A program made the position numbers and the translations under genes. The notes below the pieces were generated by a model, which saw nothing but the letters and a program-made list of their open reading frames with translations, had not been told where the DNA came from and ran no database searches. From a bacterium 0.1xD8-71 (GTDB lineage: Bacteria; Bacillota; Clostridia; Lachnospirales; Lachnospiraceae), in the NCBI GenBank assembly GCA_003612405.1, contig RAYR01000004.1:124001-188000 (forward strand): a stretch of 64,000 nt of DNA, in the 5' to 3' direction. Positions 26,830 to 36,275 of this stretch are shown piece after piece (positions within the stretch are counted from its first letter, which is position 1; each line of letters opens with the position of its first letter).

Positions 26830-28371
26830 TCACCAATATTTATGATCCATTCCTCTGTAACAGACAGCCTCCGACAAATGGATTTCCCTGATATCCCTGC
26901 TGCCTGCAAGATCTGCAATGGTGCGCGCCACTTTTAGAATCCTGTGGTAGGCTCTGGCGGAAAGCTTCATTGTGACAAACATTTTCTCCATATAACGGCT
27001 TTCGTCTGGCCCCAGTTTACAATATTTCTCCACCTCTCCCGCACCCATATCCCCATTGAACTGTATCGCAGTACCGGCAAACCGCAGTTTTTGCCGCTCT
27101 CTGGCTGCCATCACCCGTTTCCTGATATCTTCACTGCACTCTCCACGCTCATGATCGACAATATCATGAAATTCCATGGGCATGGCCTCCACACAGATAT
27201 CCATGCGGTCTAAGACAGGCCCCGATATTCGTCCCAGATAGCGCCTGACCTCATACGGTGTGCAGCGGCAGCGTCCCATATCCGGATAGAACCCGCATGG
27301 ACAGGGATTCATGGCTCCCACCAGCATAAAATCCGCAGGATAGGTATAGTTGCCGCTGCTTCTGGCAATCTGTACCTTTTTATCCTCCAGAGGCTGTCTC
27401 AAAATATCCAATGTTTCTCTCTTAAACTCTGCCAGCTCATCCAGAAAGAGAATTCCTCTGTGGGCCAGACTGATCAGTCCCGGCATGGGAATACGGCCGC
27501 CGCCTGCCAGTGCCCGGCCCGTAACTGTGTGATGAGGATTCAGGAAGGGTCTTGTCCTCTTAAGAGATGCCGCTGACTGCAACAGTCCCGAAATGCTGTA
27601 GATGGCAGATACTTCCAGACTTTCTTCCATAGAAAGAGGCGGCAGAATCGTAGGCATACGCCTGGCCAGCATCGTCTTGCCGGAACCCGGGGGACCTATG
27701 ATCAGAAGATGATGAAATCCGGCCGCCGCCACTTCCGCCGCCCGTTTCAGACCTTCCTGGCCACTGATATCTGCGAAATCAAGGTTTTCTTCCATATTCT
27801 GTTCTCTTATCGCTTCCAGATCCGACAGCCTGTCATGGCGGACAAGTGGACTCTCTGTCTTATGCCCCAGCAGAAATGAGATGGTATCATCAACATTCTC
27901 CATTCCAATGCTTTCTATCTCCTGTATCAAAGCCCCTTCCCAGGCGTTCCCGGCCGGCAGGATACATCTTCTGATACCCTGTCTGGCCGCCTCCTGCACA
28001 ATCGGCAGGACACCTTTCACCGGTTTCAGTTCTCCGGACAGGCCCAATTCGCCAATCAGCAGCGTATCCTCTACGGTTTCCTGGGGAATCCTGGCGAGTG
28101 CTATCATAATGCCAACCGCCACAGGCAGATCGAACATGGTTCCGCTCTTCGGCAGATCCGCAGGTGAGAGATTGACATTGATACACACGGGCGGCAGTTT
28201 GACGCCCATATTTTTAAGCGCCACCTTCACCCGCTCTCTGGCCTCCCGCACTTCTGAGCCCGGCAGTCCTACCATCTGAAAGCAGGGAAGTCCCTGGGAT
28301 ACGTCCACCTCCACCTGGATCAGATGACTGTGAATACCATAAACTGCCCCTGATGTAATTGTACTGAGCAA
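26830..28371 (-). CDS. comM: YifB/ComM family Mg-chelatase-like AAA+ ATPase
   Basis: The 513-aa protein has the N-terminal Lon-like ChlI domain (about 1-175, GLPCFQMVGLPGSEVREARERVKVAL). The AAA+ Walker A LIIGPPGSGKTMLARRMPTIL follows, with Walker B GILFLDELAEF and a C-terminal Mg-chelatase domain (YHRILKVARTIADLAGS). ComM is a branch-migration helicase that helps integrate foreign DNA in naturally competent bacteria. It forms an operon with dprA. The gene symbol is by family resemblance; function here is inferred. Confidence 0.9.
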   Translation of the reverse strand: MLSTITSGAVYGIHSHLIQVEVDVSQGLPCFQMVGLPGSEVREARERVKVALKNMGVKLPPVCINVNLSPADLPKSGTMFDLPVAVGIMIALARIPQETVEDTLLIGELGLSGELKPVKGVLPIVQEAARQGIRRCILPAGNAWEGALIQEIESIGMENVDDTISFLLGHKTESPLVRHDRLSDLEAIREQNMEENLDFADISGQEGLKRAAEVAAAGFHHLLIIGPPGSGKTMLARRMPTILPPLSMEESLEVSAIYSISGLLQSAASLKRTRPFLNPHHTVTGRALAGGGRIPMPGLISLAHRGILFLDELAEFKRETLDILRQPLEDKKVQIARSSGNYTYPADFMLVGAMNPCPCGFYPDMGRCRCTPYEVRRYLGRISGPVLDRMDICVEAMPMEFHDIVDHERGECSEDIRKRVMAARERQKLRFAGTAIQFNGDMGAGEVEKYCKLGPDESRYMEKMFVTMKLSARAYHRILKVARTIADLAGSRDIREIHLSEAVCYRGMDHKYW

Positions 28372-28732
28372 ATCTTCTTCCTCCTTTGTTCTTTGAATTA
28401 TCGTCTCTGAAATCTTCCGGCGATATGCCGTTTATGGAATAAAAGAATATAATAGAATTCAGATAATACTATCATGATAGTTGCGGATACATTTGTCAAG
28501 CACAAAAGTAAATTTGCAGAGCAAATTAACTTTGCGAGGACTGCTTCGCAGCCTCGGATGTGTTGGCCCAGGGATGTAGATCCGCTTCGCAGCCTCGGAT
28601 ACACAGCCTCAGACACACGGAGAACGCCCCTCTGGGCGTTCTCTGGTGTGAGACGGAGTTACTTCGTAGCTCCTAGAACTTCTTGGTGTCCCATCCAATG
28701 GCGGGACGTCTTTAGCAGTTCTTCTCACACAT
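28372..28732. repeat. Structured intergenic region with REP-like palindromic repeats
   Basis: This 361-nt non-coding stretch between pilT and comM holds two copies of a GC-rich module around GCTTCGCAGCCTCGGAT (28536-28559 and 28579-28600). It also has a perfect 10-bp hairpin GAGAACGCCC/GGGCGTTCTC (28620-28643) with further pairing outside it, and a smaller GGAG/CTCC hairpin near 28655-28675. The module is related to the one around rpsT. The hairpin may act as the pilT terminator, although no T-run follows. Confidence 0.6.
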
Positions 28733-29788
28733 TTACATCACCTTATTCTGCATCCCATCGGGATCCTGTGCGAACTGGATCGCCATCTCTCTGTCAATCT
28801 TTCCCTCGTAGAAAAGCTGTATAATGGCATCGTCCATGGTGATCATTCCCATTTTACGATTGGTCTGCATAACGGTTGCCAGCTGGTGCGACTTCCCTTC
28901 ACGAATCAGGTTCCTGACCGCATGATTGGCATGCATGACCTCAAAAGCCGCCACACGCCCTTCCCCATCTGATGTGGGAATCAGCTGTTGGGATATAACA
29001 GCCTCCAGCACGTTGGCAAACTGTACACGGATCTGCTGCTGCTGATGAGGCGGGAATACGTCAATGACACGGTCCACGGTACTGGCCGCTCCGATCGTAT
29101 GCAGGGTAGACAGTACCAGGTGACCTGTCTCGGCCGCCGTAACCGCTACGCTGATAGTCTCAAAGTCACGCATCTCACCCACCAGAATCACATCAGGGTC
29201 CTCACGAAGCGCAGCTCTTAAAGCATTGGCATAACTCTGGGAATCCAGGCCGATCTCTCTTTGATTGACCATAGCCAGCTTGTGCTGATGCAGATACTCT
29301 ATCGGATCTTCCAGCGTGATAACATGGGCATCCCGCTTATTATTTATCTTGTCAATAATCGCCGCAAGCGTTGTGGATTTACCGCTTCCGGTAGGTCCTG
29401 TCACCAGTATCAGACCCCTTTTGCGCTCATATAGATTGATGACGGATTCCGGCACCCCTAATACCTCGGGAGATGGCACCTGCGTACCCACCAGACGCAG
29501 CGCCAGTGCGGCAGACCCCCTCTGCTTGTACACATTGACACGATACCGTCCCAGTTCCGGAATGGAGAAGGACATATCATATTCTCCTCTGTCCTCAAAC
29601 CGCTCTCTTTGTACATCATTCATGATGGAATAAGCAATCGCCAAAGTATCCTGCGGTGACATTTTCGGATAATCCATAGTGATCAGGTTGCCGTTGACAC
29701 GCATCTTGGGCGGTATTCCCACCGTGATATGTACGTCCGATGCGCCGGCGTCGCATGCAGTATGCATAATTTCAATAATCGTTGGCAT
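28733..29788 (-). CDS. pilT: Type IV pilus retraction ATPase PilT
   Basis: The 351-aa hexameric motor disassembles the pilus and powers twitching and DNA pulling. It has the PilT N-terminal domain (DVHITVGIPPKMRVNG), Walker A LVTGPTGSGKSTTLAAI, the Asp box region LREDPDVILVGEMRD, and the AIRNLIRE-like C-terminal motif (HAVRNLIREGKSHQL). Length is that of PilT rather than PilB. The gene is separated from pilB by dprA and comM. Confidence 0.95.
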   Translation of the reverse strand: MPTIIEIMHTACDAGASDVHITVGIPPKMRVNGNLITMDYPKMSPQDTLAIAYSIMNDVQRERFEDRGEYDMSFSIPELGRYRVNVYKQRGSAALALRLVGTQVPSPEVLGVPESVINLYERKRGLILVTGPTGSGKSTTLAAIIDKINNKRDAHVITLEDPIEYLHQHKLAMVNQREIGLDSQSYANALRAALREDPDVILVGEMRDFETISVAVTAAETGHLVLSTLHTIGAASTVDRVIDVFPPHQQQQIRVQFANVLEAVISQQLIPTSDGEGRVAAFEVMHANHAVRNLIREGKSHQLATVMQTNRKMGMITMDDAIIQLFYEGKIDREMAIQFAQDPDGMQNKVM

Positions 29789-29848
29789 TTCCTCTACCCC
29801 TTTTGTATATTAATTTATTTCACAAACTCAGATAAGCGAAGAACTTTG

Positions 29849-30979
29849 CTACAGAATCGCAATCTCTACATATTCCGGTTCTTCCACCTTAACACCAGAT
29901 TGTTTTAACAGATTAATGTCCATCACATAACGGTTGTCCAGCGTCTTCATAATATCCTTGATCTCCAGATCCTCATACATCTCCGTATCCGCCAGATCAA
30001 TAACACTGTTATCACGAAACATCAGTATCATGGGCTGTAAGACATTCTGTTCATTGGCGGAAAGCACAAGCGCCTTTTCTCCGGTATTCAGTTCCACGCT
30101 GACGCCCGGTGCCAGAATGTTAATGGACTTAATCAAAGCATCCACCACCCTGCTGTCAAAAATCTGGGGATTGTCCAGAAAATACTTTAAAACCGCCACC
30201 TCAGATGTAGGTTCCTTCTCGAATTGTACAGCCGTCATCCTGTCATAAGTCTCCGCCAGCACCAATATCCTTGCGCCATTGCCCATTCTGACAGAAGAGA
30301 TATCCTCTCCTGTGGTAAGACTTGCAAGTCCTTTATGGGCCTGCACGCAGATACGCTTCACATTAGGCGCAGAAGAGAACGCGGTATCAATCAGATCATA
30401 GCCGCCTACTTCTGCCACCTCAATCCTCATCTTCTCCTCCAGCGTGGGATCCTCGCTCTCTATTATATCCATCACTGTCAGTTTGCCGATATCATGAACC
30501 AGAGCGGCCTGAACAATCTCCATCTGTTCATCCACTCTTATATTCATAACATGCGTAATCATTGCACAGAGAATTGCCACATTCAAGGAGTGCTTATAAA
30601 TGTAATCCTCTTTGCTGCGCAGGTTCTGTATAAAGTTAATTTTCTTATCCAGATGTCCGTAATCCTTAATGATATTGGCTGCAATCATCTGTATCCTGTA
30701 GACCCGCTTATTCTGCAATATCTTTTCAAGTTCCTCCTGGATCGAGAACACACACATCGTCTGAAAACGTTCAAATTCAAGATCTGCCTGTGTCATGGGA
30801 GGCACGGGTTCTGCCGGTTCCAGAATAAAGATACCGATCAACCCGAAATTGCGAATACTTTCGATGCCCTGCCTTGTCAGCTTAGAATTCCTTTCATACA
30901 ACAGGACGCCGTTTTTATTGTAAATGGGGCGTGCCAGTCTCATTCCCGTCTTCAGATTATCCCTCTTTACAAAACGCAT
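29849..30979 (-). CDS. HD-GYP domain protein with degenerate active site
   Basis: The 376-aa protein has the N-terminal segment common to HD-GYP proteins (MRLARPIYNKNGVLLYERNSKLT) and then an HD domain (about 130-290). ALVHDIGKL keeps the HD pair and ARILVLAETYDRMTA matches the family. The second metal-binding region is altered: the expected HHExxDGxGYP is replaced by VQAHKGLASLTTGED, and the HP motif by GGYD. Known HD-GYP proteins hydrolyse cyclic di-GMP; this one may bind without cleaving. The adjacent pilT suggests control of pili. Confidence 0.8.
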   Translation of the reverse strand: MRFVKRDNLKTGMRLARPIYNKNGVLLYERNSKLTRQGIESIRNFGLIGIFILEPAEPVPPMTQADLEFERFQTMCVFSIQEELEKILQNKRVYRIQMIAANIIKDYGHLDKKINFIQNLRSKEDYIYKHSLNVAILCAMITHVMNIRVDEQMEIVQAALVHDIGKLTVMDIIESEDPTLEEKMRIEVAEVGGYDLIDTAFSSAPNVKRICVQAHKGLASLTTGEDISSVRMGNGARILVLAETYDRMTAVQFEKEPTSEVAVLKYFLDNPQIFDSRVVDALIKSINILAPGVSVELNTGEKALVLSANEQNVLQPMILMFRDNSVIDLADTEMYEDLEIKDIMKTLDNRYVMDINLLKQSGVKVEEPEYVEIAIL

Positions 30980-31002
30980 ACCCTTGCCTCCTCCCCTCTG
31001 TC

Positions 31003-31647
31003 TTATGTGGCTCCCAGTGCTTCGTATCCTTCTTTGAGCTTTTCCAGTGCCTTCTTCTCTATCCTGGACACATAGCTTCTGGATATCCCGAGCCTGCGGC
31101 CGATCTCCCGCTGGGTGATCTCCCGCTCACTGAACAGTCCGTAGCGAAGCATGATAATTGCCTTCTCCCGTTCAGAAAGCCGCTCATGAATCAATCCTGA
31201 TAGTCTGCGAAGTCTGTCTTCCACTTCCATTCTGTCAATCACATCCACCTGCTCCTGTTCTATGATGTCGAGCAGATTAATCTCGTTTCCCTCCCTGTCC
31301 GTACCAATAGGATCATACAAGGATACTTCCCTGGATGTCTTCTTCTTGGCACGAAGCAGCATCAAAAGTTCATTGTCTATACAACGAGATGCATAAGTAC
31401 TCAATTTCCCCTTCCCTGCGTCGAAAGAATCTATCGCCTTGATAAGACCTATGGTTCCAATGGAGATCAGATCCTCCATATCCTCGTCTACATTCTGATA
31501 TTTCTTGGCAATATGCGCCACCAGACGCAGGTTGTGTTCCACCAGGATCTCCTTGGCTTCCTTTCGCTCTTCTTCGCTGCCTGTTTCAAGCCGCCTTAAA
31601 TACACGGCTTCTTCCTTCGCAGTTAATGGCTGGCTAAATGTTTTCAA
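31003..31647 (-). CDS. sigK: Sporulation sigma factor SigK (sigma-K family)
   Basis: The 214-aa sigma-70 family factor has region 2 (LVEHNLRLVAHIAKKY, DLISIGTIGLIKAIDSFD) and region 4 (ITQREIGRRLGISRSYVSRIEKKAL). The block SLYDPIGTDREGNEINLLDI is diagnostic of SigK/SigE. The short N-terminal region before EEAVYLRRLETG and its overall order fit SigK better than SigE. The TTG start (31647) follows GGGGG. The gene is uninterrupted: there is no skin-like element. Confidence 0.88.
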   Translation of the reverse strand: MKTFSQPLTAKEEAVYLRRLETGSEEERKEAKEILVEHNLRLVAHIAKKYQNVDEDMEDLISIGTIGLIKAIDSFDAGKGKLSTYASRCIDNELLMLLRAKKKTSREVSLYDPIGTDREGNEINLLDIIEQEQVDVIDRMEVEDRLRRLSGLIHERLSEREKAIIMLRYGLFSEREITQREIGRRLGISRSYVSRIEKKALEKLKEGYEALGAT

Positions 31648-31738
31648 AAGAAGCCCCCAAAGTCCATTTACTCTATTCTATGACCCGGTGGCATCCGAAG
31701 TGCCTTTCCATCTTTGGAAAATCAATCCTGTGCTTTAT

Positions 31739-31767
31739 ATTATACAAAAACGTAGTGTATAATTCAA
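31739..31767 (-). promoter_or_regulatory. Sigma-A-like promoter upstream of sigK
   Basis: TTGAAT (31762-31767) and a perfect TATAAT (31739-31744) are 17 nt apart, about 85 nt before the sigK start. It resembles a housekeeping promoter rather than a sigma-E one. Confidence 0.65.
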
Positions 31768-31833
31768 TATAGCGGCGGTCATTTTTATCGAAAAAAAGTA
31801 TACCTTCCGCACCGCACATAATCGGGGCGGCAC

Positions 31834-33030
31834 CTAATCCAGAAGGAATCCGGCCATCACATAATTACTTACATCTATCCCCCTATCCGACAGCTTTATA
31901 TATCCATCTTCCCTTAGCAGCAATCCCTGGGACATCATTTTATCCAGCACTGCCCCATAGACCGCCTCCATATCCTGCCCGAATTTGTCATGAAATCCCC
32001 GGCAGTTCACCCCGCACATCATGCGCAGTCCCAGAAACATATATTCTTCCATCTGTTCTTTTGCTCCGAGGACCTGTCTTTCTTTCACTCCCTGCTTCCC
32101 GCCGTTTTTCTGCCAGGATGCCAAATCCATACAGTCTCTGCCTGCTTCCGGGCTTTCCTGCATATTCTCTACATACGCCCTGTATTCTTCCATCGTTTCC
32201 GGTATGCGCCACCTGACATCACATACCATGGAGGAGGCTCCCAGCCCAAATCCCGCATAATCCCCTCGCTGCCAGTACACCTGATTATGACGGCACGCAT
32301 ACCCTTCCCTGGCATAGTTGGATATCTCATATCGGTGATACCCCTGCTCTTCCAGATATTCTCTGGTCATCTGGTACATTTCCCGGTCTTCTTCCTCTGT
32401 AGGGAAACAGTATTGTTCCTTTCTGTCATATAAGGGTGTCCCCTCTTCCAGAATCAGACTGTAAGCGGAGATATGTTCCGGCGAAAGAGCCGTCACCCGT
32501 TCCAGGGTTTCCCGGTAAGACGCTATGCTCTGCCCCGGCAACGCCGCCATCAGATCAATATTAATGTTCTGAAACCCAGCAGCTCTGGCCATCCTGTAAG
32601 TTTCCAGAAAGGTCTTATAATCATGAATCCTGCCAATCCGTTCCAGTTCCTCATCCTGCGTGGATTGCAGTCCGATGCTGAGACGATTAATACCACATGT
32701 TATATAATCTATGAATTTCTCCGCCGTCACCGTACCCGGATTACACTCCACGGTAATCTCCGCCCCCTCTGTCATCCGATAATATTCCCTGACCGTTTCC
32801 AGAATACGCCCTACAGCCTCTGCCGGAAGTATAGAAGGCGTACCGCCGCCCAAAAAAACAGAGATCACCCTGTGATCCCTATAAAATACCGACTGTTCTT
32901 TTATCTCCCGGAGTAATAGGTTTACATAACTTTTTATTTCTGCCGCAGACGCAGAAAAAGACAGGAAATCACAGTAGAGACATTTCCTGGCACAGAAAGG
33001 AATGTGTATATAGATACTTAAGTCTCTCAT
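31834..33030 (-). CDS. hemW: HemW-like radical SAM heme chaperone
   Basis: The 398-aa radical SAM protein has the cluster motif CARKCLYC (CxxxCxxC) near residue 13, then FLGGGTPSIL and the HemW-type C-terminal domain (YEISNYAREGYACRHNQVYWQRGDYAGFGLGA). It was formerly annotated as oxygen-independent coproporphyrinogen oxidase; HemW proteins bind heme instead. It follows lepA, the usual lepA-hemW order in Firmicutes. Confidence 0.93.
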   Translation of the reverse strand: MRDLSIYIHIPFCARKCLYCDFLSFSASAAEIKSYVNLLLREIKEQSVFYRDHRVISVFLGGGTPSILPAEAVGRILETVREYYRMTEGAEITVECNPGTVTAEKFIDYITCGINRLSIGLQSTQDEELERIGRIHDYKTFLETYRMARAAGFQNINIDLMAALPGQSIASYRETLERVTALSPEHISAYSLILEEGTPLYDRKEQYCFPTEEEDREMYQMTREYLEEQGYHRYEISNYAREGYACRHNQVYWQRGDYAGFGLGASSMVCDVRWRIPETMEEYRAYVENMQESPEAGRDCMDLASWQKNGGKQGVKERQVLGAKEQMEEYMFLGLRMMCGVNCRGFHDKFGQDMEAVYGAVLDKMMSQGLLLREDGYIKLSDRGIDVSNYVMAGFLLD

Positions 33031-33062
33031 CCGTAACGCCTGCCTTATCTTAAGTCTAACGC

Positions 33063-34877
33063 CTATTTATCATCCAGTTTGAGCACGCTCATAAAGGCAC
33101 TCTGCGGGATTTCCACGTTACCCACCTGGCGCATCCGTTTCTTACCTTCTTTCTGTTTCTCCAGAAGTTTCTTCTTTCTGGTGATATCGCCGCCATAGCA
33201 CTTGGCCAGGACATCCTTTCTCATGGCCTTAACGGTCTCTCTGGCTATAATCTTGCCGCCCACCGCCGCCTGGATAGGTATCTCGAAAAGGTGTCTGGGT
33301 ATCTCATCCTTTAACTTCTCACACATCTTCCGGCCCCGCTCATAGGCACTGTCTGCATGGACAATAAAGGACAGGGCGTCCACCTCGTCATGATTGATCA
33401 GAATATCCAGCTTGACCAGTTTCGACTGCTCATAACCTTTCAGCTCATAGTCAAAGGATGCATATCCTCTGGAGCGGGATTTCAAGGCATCGAAAAAGTC
33501 ATATATGATCTCATTCAAGGGCAGCTCGTATTTTAACAGCGCCCTGGTGGATTCAATATACTCCGTACTGATATAACGCCCTCTTCTTTCCTGACAAAGC
33601 TGCATAATGGGACCGATAAACTCCGTCGTCACCATGATCTCCGCACTCACCACCGGTTCCTCCATATAGTCGATCTCGGAGGGATCCGGCAGGTTGGAGG
33701 GGTTGGTCAGTTCAATCATTTCTCCACTGGTCTTGTACACTCTATAAATAACACCTGGTGCAGTTGTCACCAGATCCAGATTATATTCCCGTTCCAGACG
33801 CTCCTGTATAATCTCCAGATGCAAAAGTCCCAGAAAACCGCAGCGGAATCCAAACCCCAGGGCAATGGAGGTCTCCGGCTCGTAATTAAGAGAGGCATCG
33901 TTTAGTTTTAACTTTTCCAGGGCATCCCGCAGATCCGGATACTTGGCACCGTCCGCCGGATACATGCCGCAATAAACCATGGAATTAACTTTCTTATAGC
34001 CCGGAAGAGGCTCTGCGCAGGGATTGTCCAGATCCGTCACCGTATCTCCCACGGCGGTATCCTTTACATTCTTGATGGAAGCCGTCAGGTATCCCACCAT
34101 ACCGGCGCTTAATTCCTCACAGGGAATAAACTGCCCGGCGCCAAAATATCCCACTTCCACTACTTCAGCCGTAGCTCCTGTCGCCATCATCTTAATGGAT
34201 GTTCCTTTGCGTACCCTACCCTCCTTGATCCGGCAGAACACAATCACCCCTTTATAGGAATCATACACCGAGTCAAAAATCAATGCCTGCAAAGGCTTGT
34301 CCGGACTTCCCTGGGGCGCAGGGACCTTGTGTACCACAGCCTCCAGAACCTCCTCGATACCAATGCCGTTCTTCGCCGAGATCAAAGGGGCATCCTGGGC
34401 TTCTATGCCGATCACATCCTCAATCTCGTTCTTCACCCGCTCCGGCTCTGCGCTGGGCAGATCTATCTTATTGATTACCGGAAATACATCCAGGTCATGA
34501 TCCAGGGCCAGATAAACATTGGCCAGCGTCTGCGCCTCGATTCCCTGGGCAGCATCCACCACCAGGATGGCCCCGTCACAGGCAGCCAGACTGCGGCTCA
34601 CTTCATAGTTAAAATCCACATGGCCGGGCGTATCAATCAGGTTAAAGATATATTCGTTGCCATCTTTGGCCTGATAGACGATGCGTACCGTCTGGGCTTT
34701 AATGGTAATACCCCGTTCCCGTTCCAGATCCATATTATCAAGCACCTGGGCCTGCATCTCCCTGCTGGTCAAAAGTCCTGTCTTCTCTATAATCCTGTCC
34801 GCCAAGGTGGACTTGCCATGGTCTATATGGGCAATAATACAAAAATTCCTGATTCTGCTCTGATCTACGGCTTCCAT
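33063..34877 (-). CDS. lepA: Elongation factor 4 (LepA), back-translocating GTPase
   Basis: The 604-aa translational GTPase has G1 [15 protein letters not shown]3 DTPGHVDF and G4 NKIDLPSA. The C-terminal LepA-specific domain ([44 protein letters not shown]) is quoted only by its hallmarks: [17 protein letters not shown] and [28 protein letters not shown] precedes ATG. Length is exactly typical. Confidence 0.97.
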   Translation of the reverse strand: MEAVDQSRIRNFCIIAHIDHGKSTLADRIIEKTGLLTSREMQAQVLDNMDLERERGITIKAQTVRIVYQAKDGNEYIFNLIDTPGHVDFNYEVSRSLAACDGAILVVDAAQGIEAQTLANVYLALDHDLDVFPVINKIDLPSAEPERVKNEIEDVIGIEAQDAPLISAKNGIGIEEVLEAVVHKVPAPQGSPDKPLQALIFDSVYDSYKGVIVFCRIKEGRVRKGTSIKMMATGATAEVVEVGYFGAGQFIPCEELSAGMVGYLTASIKNVKDTAVGDTVTDLDNPCAEPLPGYKKVNSMVYCGMYPADGAKYPDLRDALEKLKLNDASLNYEPETSIALGFGFRCGFLGLLHLEIIQERLEREYNLDLVTTAPGVIYRVYKTSGEMIELTNPSNLPDPSEIDYMEEPVVSAEIMVTTEFIGPIMQLCQERRGRYISTEYIESTRALLKYELPLNEIIYDFFDALKSRSRGYASFDYELKGYEQSKLVKLDILINHDEVDALSFIVHADSAYERGRKMCEKLKDEIPRHLFEIPIQAAVGGKIIARETVKAMRKDVLAKCYGGDITRKKKLLEKQKEGKKRMRQVGNVEIPQSAFMSVLKLDDK

Positions 34878-34943
34878 ATACTTCCTCCTGCAATTACTCT
34901 CATATGGGGAAAGTATATCAAATCCTATAAAAGATGTCCACTC

Positions 34944-36266
34944 TCATCTCTCCGGTTCTTGCCCGCTCAAAACCAGGTGCAGCACATGAGCCAATGGCTC
35001 ACAGGCGTTATGTATTTCCTCTTCCGTATTATTCTGGGCTCCCAGCTCAATTAAGAGTGTTTTGGGGCACAGGTGCATATTATACCGGTAGGCTTTCAGA
35101 TAGATTCTGCGCGCGATCCCCGGATAATACTCATTACAGGCTGTCTGCATCTGAAAGGAAAATGCCAGATTATCCTGTAGATAAGGATTCTCCAGGTATG
35201 AGATATCCCCCTTCGTGGTACGGCTTAACCCGTTAAAAAACATGAACTGCGCAGTGGGTCTGCCTTGCAGATCCATAACCAGGCGGCGGCTTGCAGGCAT
35301 CGCATCCCTGTGCAGATCGATCACCACCTCAATGGACGGATTCTCCGCAAGAAGTTTCTCGATCTCCGGCAGAGAATTGCTGTAGGCATAATCCCTGTCC
35401 GCATCATAGCAGACCGTATGGTGTATCACATTATAGCCGTACTGTTCCCGTAAGATCGACGCCAGATACTCGCCCGCACCCAAAATACCACTGTTCTCAT
35501 CCCCCGGCACGGAATCCGCAAAAGCCTCCTGGGAATGGGTGTGATAAATCAGAATCTGCGGTTTGTCCGCACTTCCCTGTATACGCATGTCCTTAGCCAG
35601 CAGTTCCTTCGCCTGCAAGAGCTCATCCCCTGCACGTGTAGTACTGTCCACCGCATAAAAAGCCTTGATGAGTTCGTCATAGTCAGCAAGCCCCTCCCAT
35701 TGATACCGAAAACTTTTCTCCTCCACCGGTTGGAAGAATATGGGATTGTCTGCTTCCTCCTCTTTCCCAGCCTCCTGGGACTGACCTTCTAAATAACGTT
35801 CGTTTTCTTTTAACAATTCCTTCTCCATACTCTGTTCCAGATGCATGGCATCCTCGCCATACTCCAGGCCGCCTTCCTTAATCGCCTTACGGTCCTCATC
35901 ACTGCCCTCCAGCACAAGCAGTCTGGCATAATCACTTTCCGTCACATTCTCCTGTTCCTCTTCCGCTTCCAGATAAAAGAGAAATACCGGATATTCCAAA
36001 AGCACCCCTTTGGTCAGCAGATCTCCCTGGAAGCTGCCGCCACCGTCCTCATTCATCCTGCGGATTGCAGGAAGATACGGCTCCATCACCAAATCCTCTG
36101 CCCACTCCAACAGCGGCCCTTGTCCTGTCTTTTGTTTATCTTCCTCCTTAACCCACTCTTTTAATATAAAGAAAAAAGATATAATAACAATCGTGATTAA
36201 AATTATTCTGGGAATATTCTTTTTCATGTCCATACTAAGATATATGCAGCAGGAACATGACTTCAT
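34944..36266 (-). CDS. spoIIP: Stage II sporulation protein P (SpoIIP), engulfment amidase/endopeptidase
   Basis: Membrane-anchored peptidoglycan hydrolase of the DMP engulfment complex. The 440-aa ORF has one membrane helix near the N-terminus (RIILITIVIISFFFIL), a long linker, and the catalytic SpoIIP domain from about residue 230. Its hallmarks are ILIYHTHSQEAF, EVVIDLHRDAMPA and LLIELGAQNNTEEE. The start is uncertain: 36266 follows the gpr stop by 9 nt, and an ATG at 36227 gives a start closer to the membrane segment. Neither has a strong RBS, so coupling to gpr is likely. Confidence 0.93.
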   Translation of the reverse strand: MKSCSCCIYLSMDMKKNIPRIILITIVIISFFFILKEWVKEEDKQKTGQGPLLEWAEDLVMEPYLPAIRRMNEDGGGSFQGDLLTKGVLLEYPVFLFYLEAEEEQENVTESDYARLLVLEGSDEDRKAIKEGGLEYGEDAMHLEQSMEKELLKENERYLEGQSQEAGKEEEADNPIFFQPVEEKSFRYQWEGLADYDELIKAFYAVDSTTRAGDELLQAKELLAKDMRIQGSADKPQILIYHTHSQEAFADSVPGDENSGILGAGEYLASILREQYGYNVIHHTVCYDADRDYAYSNSLPEIEKLLAENPSIEVVIDLHRDAMPASRRLVMDLQGRPTAQFMFFNGLSRTTKGDISYLENPYLQDNLAFSFQMQTACNEYYPGIARRIYLKAYRYNMHLCPKTLLIELGAQNNTEEEIHNACEPLAHVLHLVLSGQEPER

Positions 36267-36275
36267 GCCACCACG

